Shown here in pieces: positions 24,831-32,361 of a stretch of DNA of 41,072 nt. Both the position numbers and the translations under genes were made by a program. Positions within the stretch are counted from its first letter, which is position 1; every line of letters begins with the position of its first letter. The notes below the pieces were generated by a model. The model was not told the DNA's origin. It ran no database searches and saw only the letters and a list, made by a program, of their open reading frames with translations. The stretch covers positions 1 through 41,072 of the forward strand of contig NZ_LGQZ01000099.1 in assembly GCF_003116015.1 (NCBI RefSeq). The letters run 5' to 3'. Source of the stretch: Azospirillum sp. TSO22-1 (lineage in GTDB: Bacteria; Pseudomonadota; Alphaproteobacteria; Azospirillales; Azospirillaceae).

Positions 24831-25909
24831 AGCGGCGCCTCCGGCACCCGGTGACGCGCCGCCGCCGCCACATCGACCTGGGCCTCGGCGCCCTCGGCGA
24901 GGCCGTGCGTCGAGCGGACGATGAACAGCGGACGGCCCTTGACCTCCTCGAACACCCGGCCGAGGTAGTCGCCGATGATTCCAAGCGTGATGAGTTGCAG
25001 GCCGCCCATGAACAGCACCGAGACGATCAGGGATTCGTAGCCCGGCACGTCGACGCCGAACAGCAGCGTCCGCAGCAGGCGGAGCACGATGTACACGAAC
25101 GCGAAGCCCGACACCATGACGCCGATCAAGCTCCACACCCGCAGGGGGAAGGTGGAGAAGGCCGTCAGCCCGTCGAAGGCGAAGCGCAGCAGCTTGACGA
25201 AGCCCCACTTGGTGTCGCCGCCGGTGCGCTGGCCCTGCTCGTACGACACCACGGTCTGGCGGAAGCCGACCCAGGCGAAGATGCCCTTCATGAAGCGCGA
25301 ACGCTCGGGCATCCGGTTGATGACGTCGACGACCTTGCGGTCCATCAGGCGGAAGTCGCCGACCTCGCGCGGCAGCTTGACGTCGGACAGCGTGTCGAAC
25401 ACCCAGTAGAAGGCGCGGGCGAACAGCCGGTGCTTCCAGCACTGGCCGACCCGGGCGTGGCGCGCCGCCACCACCACGTCGTAGCCTTCCCGCCACTTGG
25501 CGATGAACAGCGGCAGCACTTCGGGCGGATGCTGCAGGTCGGCGTCCATCGGCACCACGGCGTCGCCGCGGGCGTGCGCCAAGCCGGCCGAGAGCGCCAG
25601 CTCCTTGCCGAAGTTGCGCGACAGGTCGACCACCTTGATGCGCTCGTCGCGACCGTGCGCGGCGACCAGGCGCTCCAGCGTGTCGTCGCGGCTGCCGTCG
25701 TTGACGCAGACCACCTCCCACGCCATGTCGAGCCCGTCGAGCACCGGCGCGAGCCGCGCGAACAGCGCCTCGACGTTGGGACCCTCGTTGTAGAAGGGGA
25801 TGACCACCGACAGCAGCCGGCGCCCGGCGCCGCCACCGGCGCCTTTGCCGTCCGGGCCGGCCGGAGAACGAACCAGGGTGGGCGCCTGGGGCGCCTCGAC
25901 GAGGGACAT
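24827..25909 (-). CDS. GtrB/DPM1-like polyprenyl-phosphate glycosyltransferase (GT2)
   Basis: 360 residues. A GT-A domain begins with LLSVVIPFYNEGPNVEALF (about 32-50), has VNDGSRDDT (70-77) and the metal-binding DAD at 122-124 in PMDADLQHPPE. Two C-terminal membrane helices (about 265-287 and 300-323) anchor it, as in bactoprenol glucosyltransferases (GtrB, YfdH). It should move a sugar from a nucleotide sugar to undecaprenyl phosphate on the cytoplasmic face. The ATG at 25909 is preferred though its ribosome-binding site is weak; the in-frame run further upstream lies in the promoter region. It starts a minus-strand unit with the GT39-like gene and the methyltransferase. Confidence 0.9.
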   Translation of the reverse strand: MSLVEAPQAPTLVRSPAGPDGKGAGGGAGRRLLSVVIPFYNEGPNVEALFARLAPVLDGLDMAWEVVCVNDGSRDDTLERLVAAHGRDERIKVVDLSRNFGKELALSAGLAHARGDAVVPMDADLQHPPEVLPLFIAKWREGYDVVVAARHARVGQCWKHRLFARAFYWVFDTLSDVKLPREVGDFRLMDRKVVDVINRMPERSRFMKGIFAWVGFRQTVVSYEQGQRTGGDTKWGFVKLLRFAFDGLTAFSTFPLRVWSLIGVMVSGFAFVYIVLRLLRTLLFGVDVPGYESLIVSVLFMGGLQLITLGIIGDYLGRVFEEVKGRPLFIVRSTHGLAEGAEAQVDVAAAARHRVPEAPL

Positions 25910-26121
25910 GGGTGACCGCAAGCTCACTTCACGCGCTGCCGGATGCCGTCCAACGGGCTGCGGGACCCCGGCCGGTCCGTGTGCCTTTGTCGCGTATACC
26001 ATGAGACCTACGTGTGGGCAAAATGCCTGTCTTGTGACCATTGGCCGATTCGCGCGCGCGTCTGCCCGTACCGCAGCGCACACCGGCCCCCCCGAATGGC
26101 GGCCACCCACACGAACGTTCC

Positions 26122-26895
26122 ATGCCCGACGGTTATTCCATCCGCTCCGGCAGCCACCCCTTGCGGCCCGCCCGCCCGGCGGCGCAAATAGGGCCCGACG
26201 TTCCGCAAGCCGCCACCGACCCGGTCCCCCTGATGATCCTGACGCCCATTCCCGCCGACATCCTGCCCGAAGCGCTGGAGCGCATGGCAGCGCATCTCGC
26301 CGACCGCCCGCAGCCGCTGGCCGCGTTCCACCGCATCGCCGCGACGTGGCCAGTGCCCGGCGGCGTCGACACGCCGGAGCAGCGCGCCGACGGCGTCGCG
26401 CTGGCGCACGCGCACGGCATCGGCACGCTGGACGAGAAGCCCAGCGCCTCCTTCATGTGGGACGGCGCCGTGATCCGCGTCGACGTCGAGGCCACGGTGA
26501 TCGTGCACGAGGTGGCGCACTGGCTGTGCGCCGCGCCGGAGCGCCGCGGCCTCCTCGAGTTCGGCCTCGGCCCCGGCCCGGAGACCAGCCGCCGCGCCGA
26601 GGCGCGCGCCCAGCAGACGCAGACCTTCCAGCAGTGCATGCACGAGGAGGCGCAGACCTCGCTCCTCGGCATCCTGTGGGAGGCGGAACTGGGCCACCCG
26701 GCCATCCTCGCCTTCCTGGAGCAGAACTGGATGGAGGCGTGGGAGCGGCCGGGCACCGCCGACTGGTTCGCCGGCCACGCCGCCGAACTGTTCGAACGCG
26801 GCCTGATCGATGCCGACGGCCGTCCGGCCACCGTCCGCGATTGGTCGGATAAACGCAGGGCCGACGCCCACGGACTGGAGACCGCGCATGGCTGA
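26122..26895 (+). CDS. Protein with HExxH zinc-protease-like motif, function unknown
   Basis: 257 residues from the ATG at 26122, or 220 from the ATG at 26233; neither has a good ribosome-binding site and the stretch between them is low-complexity. IVHEVAHWLCAAP carries HEVAH at about 129-133 of the long form, the gluzincin-type motif in which two His bind zinc and Glu activates water. A third ligand cannot be identified with confidence; candidates are His and Glu residues in CMHEEAQTS. No signal peptide, so probably cytoplasmic. No family is recognised. The 3' end overlaps the next gene by 8 bases, so it is coupled to the GNAT acetyltransferase. The motif could occur by chance, but its hydrophobic flanks fit a real zinc helix. 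Confidence 0.7.
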   Translation: MPDGYSIRSGSHPLRPARPAAQIGPDVPQAATDPVPLMILTPIPADILPEALERMAAHLADRPQPLAAFHRIAATWPVPGGVDTPEQRADGVALAHAHGIGTLDEKPSASFMWDGAVIRVDVEATVIVHEVAHWLCAAPERRGLLEFGLGPGPETSRRAEARAQQTQTFQQCMHEEAQTSLLGILWEAELGHPAILAFLEQNWMEAWERPGTADWFAGHAAELFERGLIDADGRPATVRDWSDKRRADAHGLETAHG

Positions 26896-27340
26896 GACCG
26901 TCACCGTCCTCCCCCTGGCCTGCGAGCACGAGGCGGGCTGGCGCCCGCTGTTCCGCGGCTATCGCACCTTCTACAAGTGGCCGGAGGACGAGGCGGTGCT
27001 CGACCGCGTGTGGGCGTGGCTGCACGACCCGGCGCATCCGCTGGAGGGCTTGGTCGCGATGCAGGGCGGCCGCATCGTCGGCCTCGCCCACTTCCGCGGC
27101 GAGCCGAGCCCGAGCCGCGGGATGGAGGTCGGCTTCCTCAACGACCTGTTCGTCGATCCGGACGCCCGCGGCGGCCGCATCGGCGAGGCGCTCCTGCAGG
27201 AGCTGCGCCGCGTCGCCGGAGCGCGCGGCTGGCCGATCGTGCGCTGGATCACCGCCGACGACAACTACCGCGCCCGCACGCTGTACGACCGGGTGGCGAG
27301 GAAGACCGCGTGGAACCTGTACGAGATGGCGGCGGGTTAG
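26888..27340 (+). CDS. GNAT-family N-acetyltransferase
   Basis: 150 residues. Motif A is FLNDLFVDPDARGGRIGEALL (about 77-97), with the R-x-x-G-x-G/A acetyl-CoA pyrophosphate loop as RGGRIG. Motif B is near NYRARTLYDRVA. It transfers an acetyl group from acetyl-CoA to an amine; the substrate is unknown. It starts with an ATG at 26888 inside the end of the HExxH gene (8-base overlap), with GGAG about 8 bases upstream, so both proteins are made together. It is followed at once by a transposase remnant on the other strand. Confidence 0.9.
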   Translation: MAETVTVLPLACEHEAGWRPLFRGYRTFYKWPEDEAVLDRVWAWLHDPAHPLEGLVAMQGGRIVGLAHFRGEPSPSRGMEVGFLNDLFVDPDARGGRIGEALLQELRRVAGARGWPIVRWITADDNYRARTLYDRVARKTAWNLYEMAAG

Positions 27341-27347
27341 GGCATTT

Positions 27348-27470
27348 TCACATTGAGTGCGCGTAGCCTGCGGCTTGGAAGCAGTTTGCGCACTCCTGGG
27401 GCAGGAACGCGTCGAGAAGCGCGCCAATGCGTGTCCGCAGCCCCTCGACGGTGCGTTCCGGCTGCTGGCG
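27348..27470 (-). pseudogene. IS630-family transposase remnant (C-terminus)
   Basis: The minus strand encodes RTVEGLRTRIGALLDAF, then QECANCFQAAGYAHSM and a stop at 27350-27348. This is the conserved C-terminal end of IS630-type transposases (pattern ...ERTVE.LW..IG.LLD.F...ECANYF..AGY...). The similarity stops near 27470. The DDE catalytic residues and the rest of the element are gone, and no terminal inverted repeat pair is visible. The gap 27341-27636 otherwise holds nothing I can name. Confidence 0.65.
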
Positions 27471-27636
27471 GAGCGCGGACGGAGGCCAGCTAGCTCCGGG
27501 TCCTTCACGAGGCCATCGGCTTCGCAGCCACTCTGTGAGTTGCGCCACAGCGCGATTTTAGCCCTCCGGGCTAATTCACGCGCCGACACGCGGCCCACAG
27601 GACGCCGCGCCACCCTCCCCAAGGAAGGAAAAGCCG

Positions 27637-28608
27637 ATGCCCGGCGTTGCTGCGCTTCGTACTGCCACCTTTACCCTCGCCGCCACCGCCATTCTCGCCG
27701 CTACGCCCGCCCTGGCCAACGGGCCGATGGGCGGGTCCATGGGGGGATCGCCCCCGGTAAACACCTCCAGTGCCGCCAGCACTCCCCGCACCGCCGCGCC
27801 CCCCAGCATCACGACCGGCCCGGCGCTCTCCGGTTCGCCCACCGGCGGCTTCCCACGCCTTGGCATGCCGCCCGCGGGCCGGCCGGCCCCAGCAGACATC
27901 CCGGTCATGCGAGCGGCTCCGGACAACATCCCGGTCATGCGGGCGGACACCGGGATCGCCGCCGCGCGCAGCGCTGCATGGCAGCAGTTGAACGACAACG
28001 TGGATATGGTCCGCAACGGCGGCGTCGGCACGGCCCTCGTCACCATCCTCACCAGGGATCCGAGGGCGGCTCGGGCGGCCTCCGGGGCCGACAGCATGCT
28101 CACGGGGGTGGGTGGCTTGGCGGCGGTGCCGCCGATAACCGTCAGACCCGTCGTCCCGCCGGTCGGAACCGTCAACAACCCGGCCGGGTTGCGCTCTCCC
28201 GCGCTGTCGGACACGACCACGGTGCTCAAGGCGACCGAGGCTGCTGTCCAAGCCCGGCTGCAAGGCGCAACGCGCGGCACGGCGGCGGCCTTGCGGACCC
28301 CATCGAACCGCATCTTCACCGACCTGAGCAGTTTCCCGCGGAGGCAGACCGGCGGGACGCCGACGCCGATGGAGCCGTCCGTGCAGGACGCCTTGAACAA
28401 TGCTCCTCATCCCCGGCCCGGCTGGCATGGGAAGTGCGCCGAGCCCGGCTGCGTGAGCCAGACGCTGTCCGCAGGCCAGGTTCCGGGAGGCGGAATGAGC
28501 ACGGCCGTGGGTATCCAGGACCTGGTTCCGAAGCCCCCCTGCACGTCGTGCCAAAGCGTGCTCGACAGCTTCGGCGTGACCGCATGGCCGCCCCGAACGC
28601 CACGGTAA
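27637..28608 (+). CDS. Secreted protein with C-terminal deaminase-toxin-like domain
   Basis: 323 residues. A Sec signal peptide (cleavage near ALA-NG, residue 28) is followed by a long Pro/Ala/Thr/Gly-rich region with a twofold repeat (ADIPVMRA, DNIPVMRA near 88-102). The last 60 residues hold GKCAEPGCVSQTLSAG with Cys267-Ala-Glu269 and PPCTSCQSVLDSFG with Cys302 and Cys305. [H/C]AE followed about 30 residues later by PCxxC is the zinc-binding and catalytic signature of the cytidine-deaminase superfamily. The CAEP..S form resembles the YwqJ-type deaminases found at the ends of polymorphic toxins. AAGGAAGGA precedes the ATG. A strong terminator follows and no immunity-like gene is adjacent. 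Function as an exported deaminase is inferred. Confidence 0.75.
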   Translation: MPGVAALRTATFTLAATAILAATPALANGPMGGSMGGSPPVNTSSAASTPRTAAPPSITTGPALSGSPTGGFPRLGMPPAGRPAPADIPVMRAAPDNIPVMRADTGIAAARSAAWQQLNDNVDMVRNGGVGTALVTILTRDPRAARAASGADSMLTGVGGLAAVPPITVRPVVPPVGTVNNPAGLRSPALSDTTTVLKATEAAVQARLQGATRGTAAALRTPSNRIFTDLSSFPRRQTGGTPTPMEPSVQDALNNAPHPRPGWHGKCAEPGCVSQTLSAGQVPGGGMSTAVGIQDLVPKPPCTSCQSVLDSFGVTAWPPRTPR

Positions 28609-28631
28609 CGACAGGCCCGGACCGGCACACA

Positions 28632-28677
28632 AGACGGCGCCCTGCAGCCAGGGCGCCGTCTCAAGCGGGGTTTTTTT
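28632..28677 (+). terminator. Intrinsic terminator after the deaminase-like gene
   Basis: AGACGGCGCCCT (28632-28643), loop GCAGCC, AGGGCGCCGTCT (28650-28661), then TTTTTTT at 28671-28677. This is the clearest rho-independent terminator in the window. Confidence 0.9.
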
Positions 28678-28747
28678 GTTCGTTCCCGCGGCTTTTCGTT
28701 TGCCATTCCACATCGTTGGCGGAATCATCAATTTCAAATGAAATAAA

Positions 28748-28767
28748 TGGTGCGGTCCGCCACACCA
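28748..28767 (+). promoter_or_regulatory. Leader hairpin before the LivK-type gene
   Basis: TGGTGCGG (28748-28755) and CCACACCA (28760-28767) pair over 8 positions with one mismatch, 14 bases before the GGAGG at 28781. The gap 28678-28789 is AT-rich and probably contains the promoter, but I cannot place it exactly. Confidence 0.3.
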
Positions 28768-28789
28768 ATAATATCCTGTGGGAGGACAT

Positions 28790-29989
28790 ATGATTCCGTT
28801 GAAACCCCTTGCGCTCGCCGCGTGCCTGATGGGGATGGTGGCCGGACCAGCCGCCGCGCAGCAGCCCGTCAGGATCGGCGTCCTGGCCGATATGTCCGGC
28901 TTCGCCGCCGACATCGGCGGGGCCGGCTCAGTGCTGGCGACGAAGATGGCGGTGGAGGATTTCGGCGGTCGCGTGCTGGATCGTCCCGTCGAGGTGATCC
29001 ACGCCGACATCCAGAACTCGCCGGACATCGCTTCGGCCACCGCACGCCAGTGGTTCGACCAGGGGGGCGTGGACATGATCACCGACCTTCCCGTGTCCTC
29101 GGTGGCGCTCGCCGTGCAGGCGGTGGCGCGCGAAAAGAAGAAGGTGCTGATGATCTCCGCCGCGACGACGGCGGAACTGACCAACGCGCAATGCTCGCCC
29201 TACACCGTGCACTGGGCCGACGACACGCACGCGCTCTCGGTTGCGACGGCCAAGGCGGTGGTCGAGTCGGGCGGCATAAGCTGGTACTTCGTCGCTGCGG
29301 ATTTCGCCTTCGGGGCGGCCATGCAGAAGGCGGCCAGCGATGTGATCACCGCGTCCGGCGGGCGGGTGCTGGGCGGGGTCAGGCACCCGATGAACGCGGG
29401 CGATTTCAGCTCCTACCTGCTGGCGGCGCAGGGCTCGGGCGCCAACGTCATCGGGCTGGCCAACGTCGGCGTGGACACCATCACCACCATCAAGCAGGCG
29501 GGCGAGTTCGGCATCTCCAAGGGCGGGCAGACCATCGTCGGCTTCATCGTCTTCATCACGGATGTTGACGCGCTGGGGCTGGAAACGGCGCAGGGGTTGT
29601 ACGTGACGGAGAACTTCTACTGGGACCAGAGCGACACCACCCGCGCCTGGGCCAAGCGCTTCCAGGAGCGTCATGGCGAGATGCCCAGCAAGGAGCAGGC
29701 GAACACCTATCAGGCGACGCTGAGCTGGCTGAAGGCGGTGAAGGCCGCCGGCACCACCGACTCCGCCGCAGTGATCGCCAAGATCAAGGACATCCCGCTG
29801 GAGCAGTTCGGCGCCCCGGCCCGGGTCCGCGAGGACGGCCGCGTCCTGTACGATCTGGCGCTGTGGAAGGTGAAGGCGCCGGCCGAGAGCAAAGGCCGCT
29901 GGGACTATTACAAGAAGGTCCGCGACATCCCCCACGCCGAGGCCTTCCTGCCGCTGGAAAAGAGCACCTGCCCCTTCGTGAAGAAGTGA
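28790..29989 (+). CDS. ABC-transporter substrate-binding protein, branched-chain amino acid (LivK) type
   Basis: 399 residues. A signal peptide (cleavage near AAA-QQP, residue 24) leads into PVRIGVLADMSGFAADIGG, the opening of Peripla_BP_6 (LivJ/LivK/AmiC-like) proteins, and two alpha/beta lobes follow. The usual role is periplasmic capture of branched-chain amino acids, amides or other small carboxylates; the ligand is not predictable here. The ATG at 28790 has GGAGG just upstream. No permease or ATPase gene (livHMGF) is next to it, so it is an orphan that must share a transporter encoded elsewhere or act as a sensor. The preceding terminator and following convergent gene make it monocistronic. 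Confidence 0.92.
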   Translation: MIPLKPLALAACLMGMVAGPAAAQQPVRIGVLADMSGFAADIGGAGSVLATKMAVEDFGGRVLDRPVEVIHADIQNSPDIASATARQWFDQGGVDMITDLPVSSVALAVQAVAREKKKVLMISAATTAELTNAQCSPYTVHWADDTHALSVATAKAVVESGGISWYFVAADFAFGAAMQKAASDVITASGGRVLGGVRHPMNAGDFSSYLLAAQGSGANVIGLANVGVDTITTIKQAGEFGISKGGQTIVGFIVFITDVDALGLETAQGLYVTENFYWDQSDTTRAWAKRFQERHGEMPSKEQANTYQATLSWLKAVKAAGTTDSAAVIAKIKDIPLEQFGAPARVREDGRVLYDLALWKVKAPAESKGRWDYYKKVRDIPHAEAFLPLEKSTCPFVKK

Positions 29990-30038
29990 TGCGGAGGGGG
30001 AGCTGATCGCACCGAACCCGGCGTGAGGCCCGGCACCG

Positions 30039-30548
30039 CTAACGGACAACGCGCCAAACCCCGTCCGGCCCCTGGCAGGCCGTTCCAACGATGGGCCGCA
30101 TCACGCCGCCGTACGCCCTGTGCGCCTGGAACTCACGGCAATACGCCCCGGAGGCCGACAGGTAAGGCGGCGAGGTCGGCACCGCATCAAGGACGCCCGT
30201 CGAGGCGGGGCCCGGCCGTGCATCCGGTGCATCCATCGAGGTGGACATCAGGGGATAGGCGGATGGAGCGGATGGCGGCGCATAGGCAGGAGGTGGGGCC
30301 GGAGGCGGCGCGGGCGGTGGAGCGTAGACCGGCTGCGGGGCCGTGAACATCGACCCCAGGGCAGCGCCCAGGCCAAAACCAAGGAGCCCACCGACGAGTC
30401 CGTACACCCAGTCGTCGCCACCGCTGTGATGGTGGCCGTAATGGTAGCCGCCGCCATGACCATAGCCGCCGCGCGCTTCGGCCGGTGACGTCACGAGAAC
30501 GAGCCCGGCGACCGCCGCGCACGCGCCCTTGAACAACTGTCGCGACAT
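30039..30548 (-). CDS. Gly/His/Pro-rich secreted protein, surface-antigen-like
   Basis: 169 residues. A signal peptide (cleavage near AEA-RG, residue 26) is followed by a Gly/His/Tyr stretch (GYGHGGGYHYGHHHSGG), one Gly-rich hydrophobic segment (about 48-66) of the glycine-zipper type, a run of Pro/Ala repeats and a C-terminal block GAYCREFQAHRAYGG plus GTACQGPDGVWRVV. That block resembles the end of RT0821/Lpp0805-type surface antigens, where two Cys probably pair. The His-rich stretch may bind metal. A good GGAGGGAG precedes the ATG at 30548. It is likely periplasmic or outer-membrane associated. The gap 30549-30808 upstream has no gene I can support; it contains the 9-base direct repeat TGTGGGGCG at 30733 and 30745. 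Confidence 0.78.
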   Translation of the reverse strand: MSRQLFKGACAAVAGLVLVTSPAEARGGYGHGGGYHYGHHHSGGDDWVYGLVGGLLGFGLGAALGSMFTAPQPVYAPPPAPPPAPPPAYAPPSAPSAYPLMSTSMDAPDARPGPASTGVLDAVPTSPPYLSASGAYCREFQAHRAYGGVMRPIVGTACQGPDGVWRVVR

Positions 30549-30808
30549 GGCTCCCTCCGCGCAGTGCCCATGCCTGACGACAGTATGAGCGCACGGTGCC
30601 GCGCAGGGAAAGTGCGCGAATGGTCAGAAGCGGCCGACGCGAAACCCGCAGGCGGTTCACCGATCGGCAGGAACACCGCGGCGCCGATCCCCCGGCCCGG
30701 TTCGCGCCGGTTCCTGGCAAGCCGCGTTCAAGTGTGGGGCGGAATGTGGGGCGCTGTTGAGGAGGCGAAGGAAAATGCCGTCTTACTCAACAGCTGAGCC
30801 CGAGAAAC

Positions 30809-30898
30809 TGGCGGATGGGGGGAGATTCGAACTCCCGATACCCTTGCGGGTATGCCGCATTTCGAGTGCGGTGCATTCAACCGCTCTGCCACCCATCC
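30809..30898 (-). tRNA. tRNA-Ser(CGA), CCA encoded
   Basis: On the minus strand the acceptor GGATGGG (30898-30892) pairs with CCCATCC (30819-30813), followed by G and an encoded CCA (30811-30809). The anticodon stem CCGCA/TGCGG encloses the loop CTCGAAA, with anticodon CGA at 30864-30862, reading UCG. A long variable arm (CATACCCGCAAGGGTATC) marks a class II tRNA, as expected for serine, and GTTCGAATC is the T-loop. Upstream on this strand TTGCAG and TAGGTT, 17 bases apart, may be its promoter (weak). Confidence 0.97.
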
Positions 30899-30940
30899 GT
30901 TGCGCCATGGTGCGGAGCGGCGCGGAACCTAACCGAAGCG

Positions 30941-30982
30941 TTCCGGCGCTGCAAGCCCTAAGATGAGCCCGCAGCGCCGGAA
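30941..30982. terminator. 12-bp inverted repeat between amt and tRNA-Ser
   Basis: TTCCGGCGCTGC (30941-30952) and GCAGCGCCGGAA (30971-30982) are perfect complements around an 18-base loop. It lies 9 bases after the amt stop, so it is a likely amt terminator. The T-run lies on the plus-strand side only. Confidence 0.6.
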
Positions 30983-30990
30983 TTTTACAC

Positions 30991-32307
30991 TCAGCTGATT
31001 TCATACGCGCGCTCGCCGTGGGTGACGAGGTCGAGGCCCTCGTACTCCTCCTCGGCGCTGACGCGGCGTGCGATGGCGACGTTGACCGCCTTGATGATCG
31101 CCCAGGTCACCACGCCCGACCACAGCGCGGTGACGCCGACCGCCAGCGCCTGCACGCCGAGCTGGCTCAGCCACGTCATGCCCTCCGCCAGGCCGTTGCC
31201 GCCCAGGCCCTTCAGCGCGAACACCGCCAGCAGCAGCGAGCCCAGCATGCCGCCGACGCCGTGCACGGCGAAGACGTCCAGCGAGTCGTCGATCAGCAGG
31301 CGCTGCTTGACGAACAGCACGCACTGGAAGCACACCGCGCCGCCCAGCGCGCCCAGCACGATGGCGCCGCCCGGCCCGATGTAGCCCGCCGCCGGGGTGA
31401 CGGTGGCGAGGCCGGCGACGCAGCCGGTGACCAAGCCGACCGAGGTCGGCTTGCCCAGCTTCAGCCACTCGATGGCGGTCCAGGTCAGGGCGCCGGCCGA
31501 GGCGGCGACGTGCGTGGCGATGATGGCGGCCGCGGCGCTCTGGTCGGCGGCCAGCGCGCTGCCGCCGTTGAAGCCGAACCAGCCCACCCACAGGATGCCG
31601 GCGCCGGTCATGGTCATGGCCGGGCTGTGCGGCGGGATCAGCTCGTGCGGGAAGCCCTTGCGGCGGCCGATCATGATCGCCGCCACCAGCGCCGACACGC
31701 CGGCCGTGGTGTGCACGACGATGCCGCCGGCGAAGTCCAGCGCCCCCATGGCCGCCAGCCAGCCGCCGCCCCACAGCCAGTGCGCCGCCGGCAGGTAGAC
31801 CAGCACCAGCCACACGGTCGAGAACACCACCACGAAGGCGAAGGGTGCCCGTTCCGGGAAGGCGCCGATGATCAGCGCCGGGGTGATGACGGCGAAGGTC
31901 ATCTGGAACAGCGCGAAGACGTTCTCCGGCAGCCCCGACGCCGGCATCGCTGCGTCCATGTTGGCCAGGAACGTCTTGCCCAGGCCGCCCAGGTACGGCG
32001 CCGTGCCGTCGAAGGCGAGGCTGTAGCCGAACGTCACCCAGATCAGCGAGGCGACGCAGCAGATCGCGAAGCAGTTCATCAGCACGGACAGCACGTTGCG
32101 CGCCCGCACGAGGCCGCCGTAGAACAGCGCCAGCCCCGGCAGCGTCATGAACAGCACCAGCGCCGACGCCACCAGGATCCACGCCGTGTTCGCCCCGGAA
32201 GGCGCCAACGCGGGAGCCGGCGCGTCCGCCGCCATCGCCGGCAGCGCCGTGGCGAGCGCGCCGATCAGCCCCGCCGGGGCCGCCTTTCCAATCAGCCGAA
32301 GTTCCAT
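30991..32307 (-). CDS. amt: Ammonium transporter (Amt family)
   Basis: 438 residues with a signal-like N-terminal segment and 11 membrane helices. ANTAWILVASALVLFMTLPG, FALFQMTFAVITPALI and the twin-His helices (DFAGGIVVHTTAGVSAL and DVFAVHGVGGMLGS, the pore histidines) are Amt hallmarks. The C-terminal tail EEEYEGLDLVTHGERAYE is the conserved segment that contacts PII proteins. It carries ammonium/ammonia across the inner membrane. The start at 32307 has AGGA upstream; the codon at 32328 would add seven residues. No glnK/glnZ gene is adjacent, unlike many amt loci, and no sigma54-type promoter is evident upstream. Confidence 0.95.
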   Translation of the reverse strand: MELRLIGKAAPAGLIGALATALPAMAADAPAPALAPSGANTAWILVASALVLFMTLPGLALFYGGLVRARNVLSVLMNCFAICCVASLIWVTFGYSLAFDGTAPYLGGLGKTFLANMDAAMPASGLPENVFALFQMTFAVITPALIIGAFPERAPFAFVVVFSTVWLVLVYLPAAHWLWGGGWLAAMGALDFAGGIVVHTTAGVSALVAAIMIGRRKGFPHELIPPHSPAMTMTGAGILWVGWFGFNGGSALAADQSAAAAIIATHVAASAGALTWTAIEWLKLGKPTSVGLVTGCVAGLATVTPAAGYIGPGGAIVLGALGGAVCFQCVLFVKQRLLIDDSLDVFAVHGVGGMLGSLLLAVFALKGLGGNGLAEGMTWLSQLGVQALAVGVTALWSGVVTWAIIKAVNVAIARRVSAEEEYEGLDLVTHGERAYEIS

Positions 32308-32361
32308 AGGTCCTGCTTCCCCATCCACTGGCGCGCCGCGCGCCGGTCGTTAGCCTAAAAA

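Noticed and set aside
27357..28793. Long plus-strand frame overlapping the deaminase-like gene
   Set aside because: It is a His/Arg/Gly-rich shadow in another frame. The frame starting at 27637 has the SD, the signal peptide and the conserved motif.
30564..30797. Small plus-strand gene of 77 codons
   Set aside because: No ribosome-binding site, Arg/Ala/Gly-rich and overlapping the putative promoter of the minus-strand secreted-protein gene; not supported.
30549..30812. Integrated element using tRNA-Ser as attachment site
   Set aside because: The 3' flank of the tRNA has a short direct repeat (TGTGGGGCG twice), but no integrase gene and no second copy of the tRNA 3' end is found in the window.
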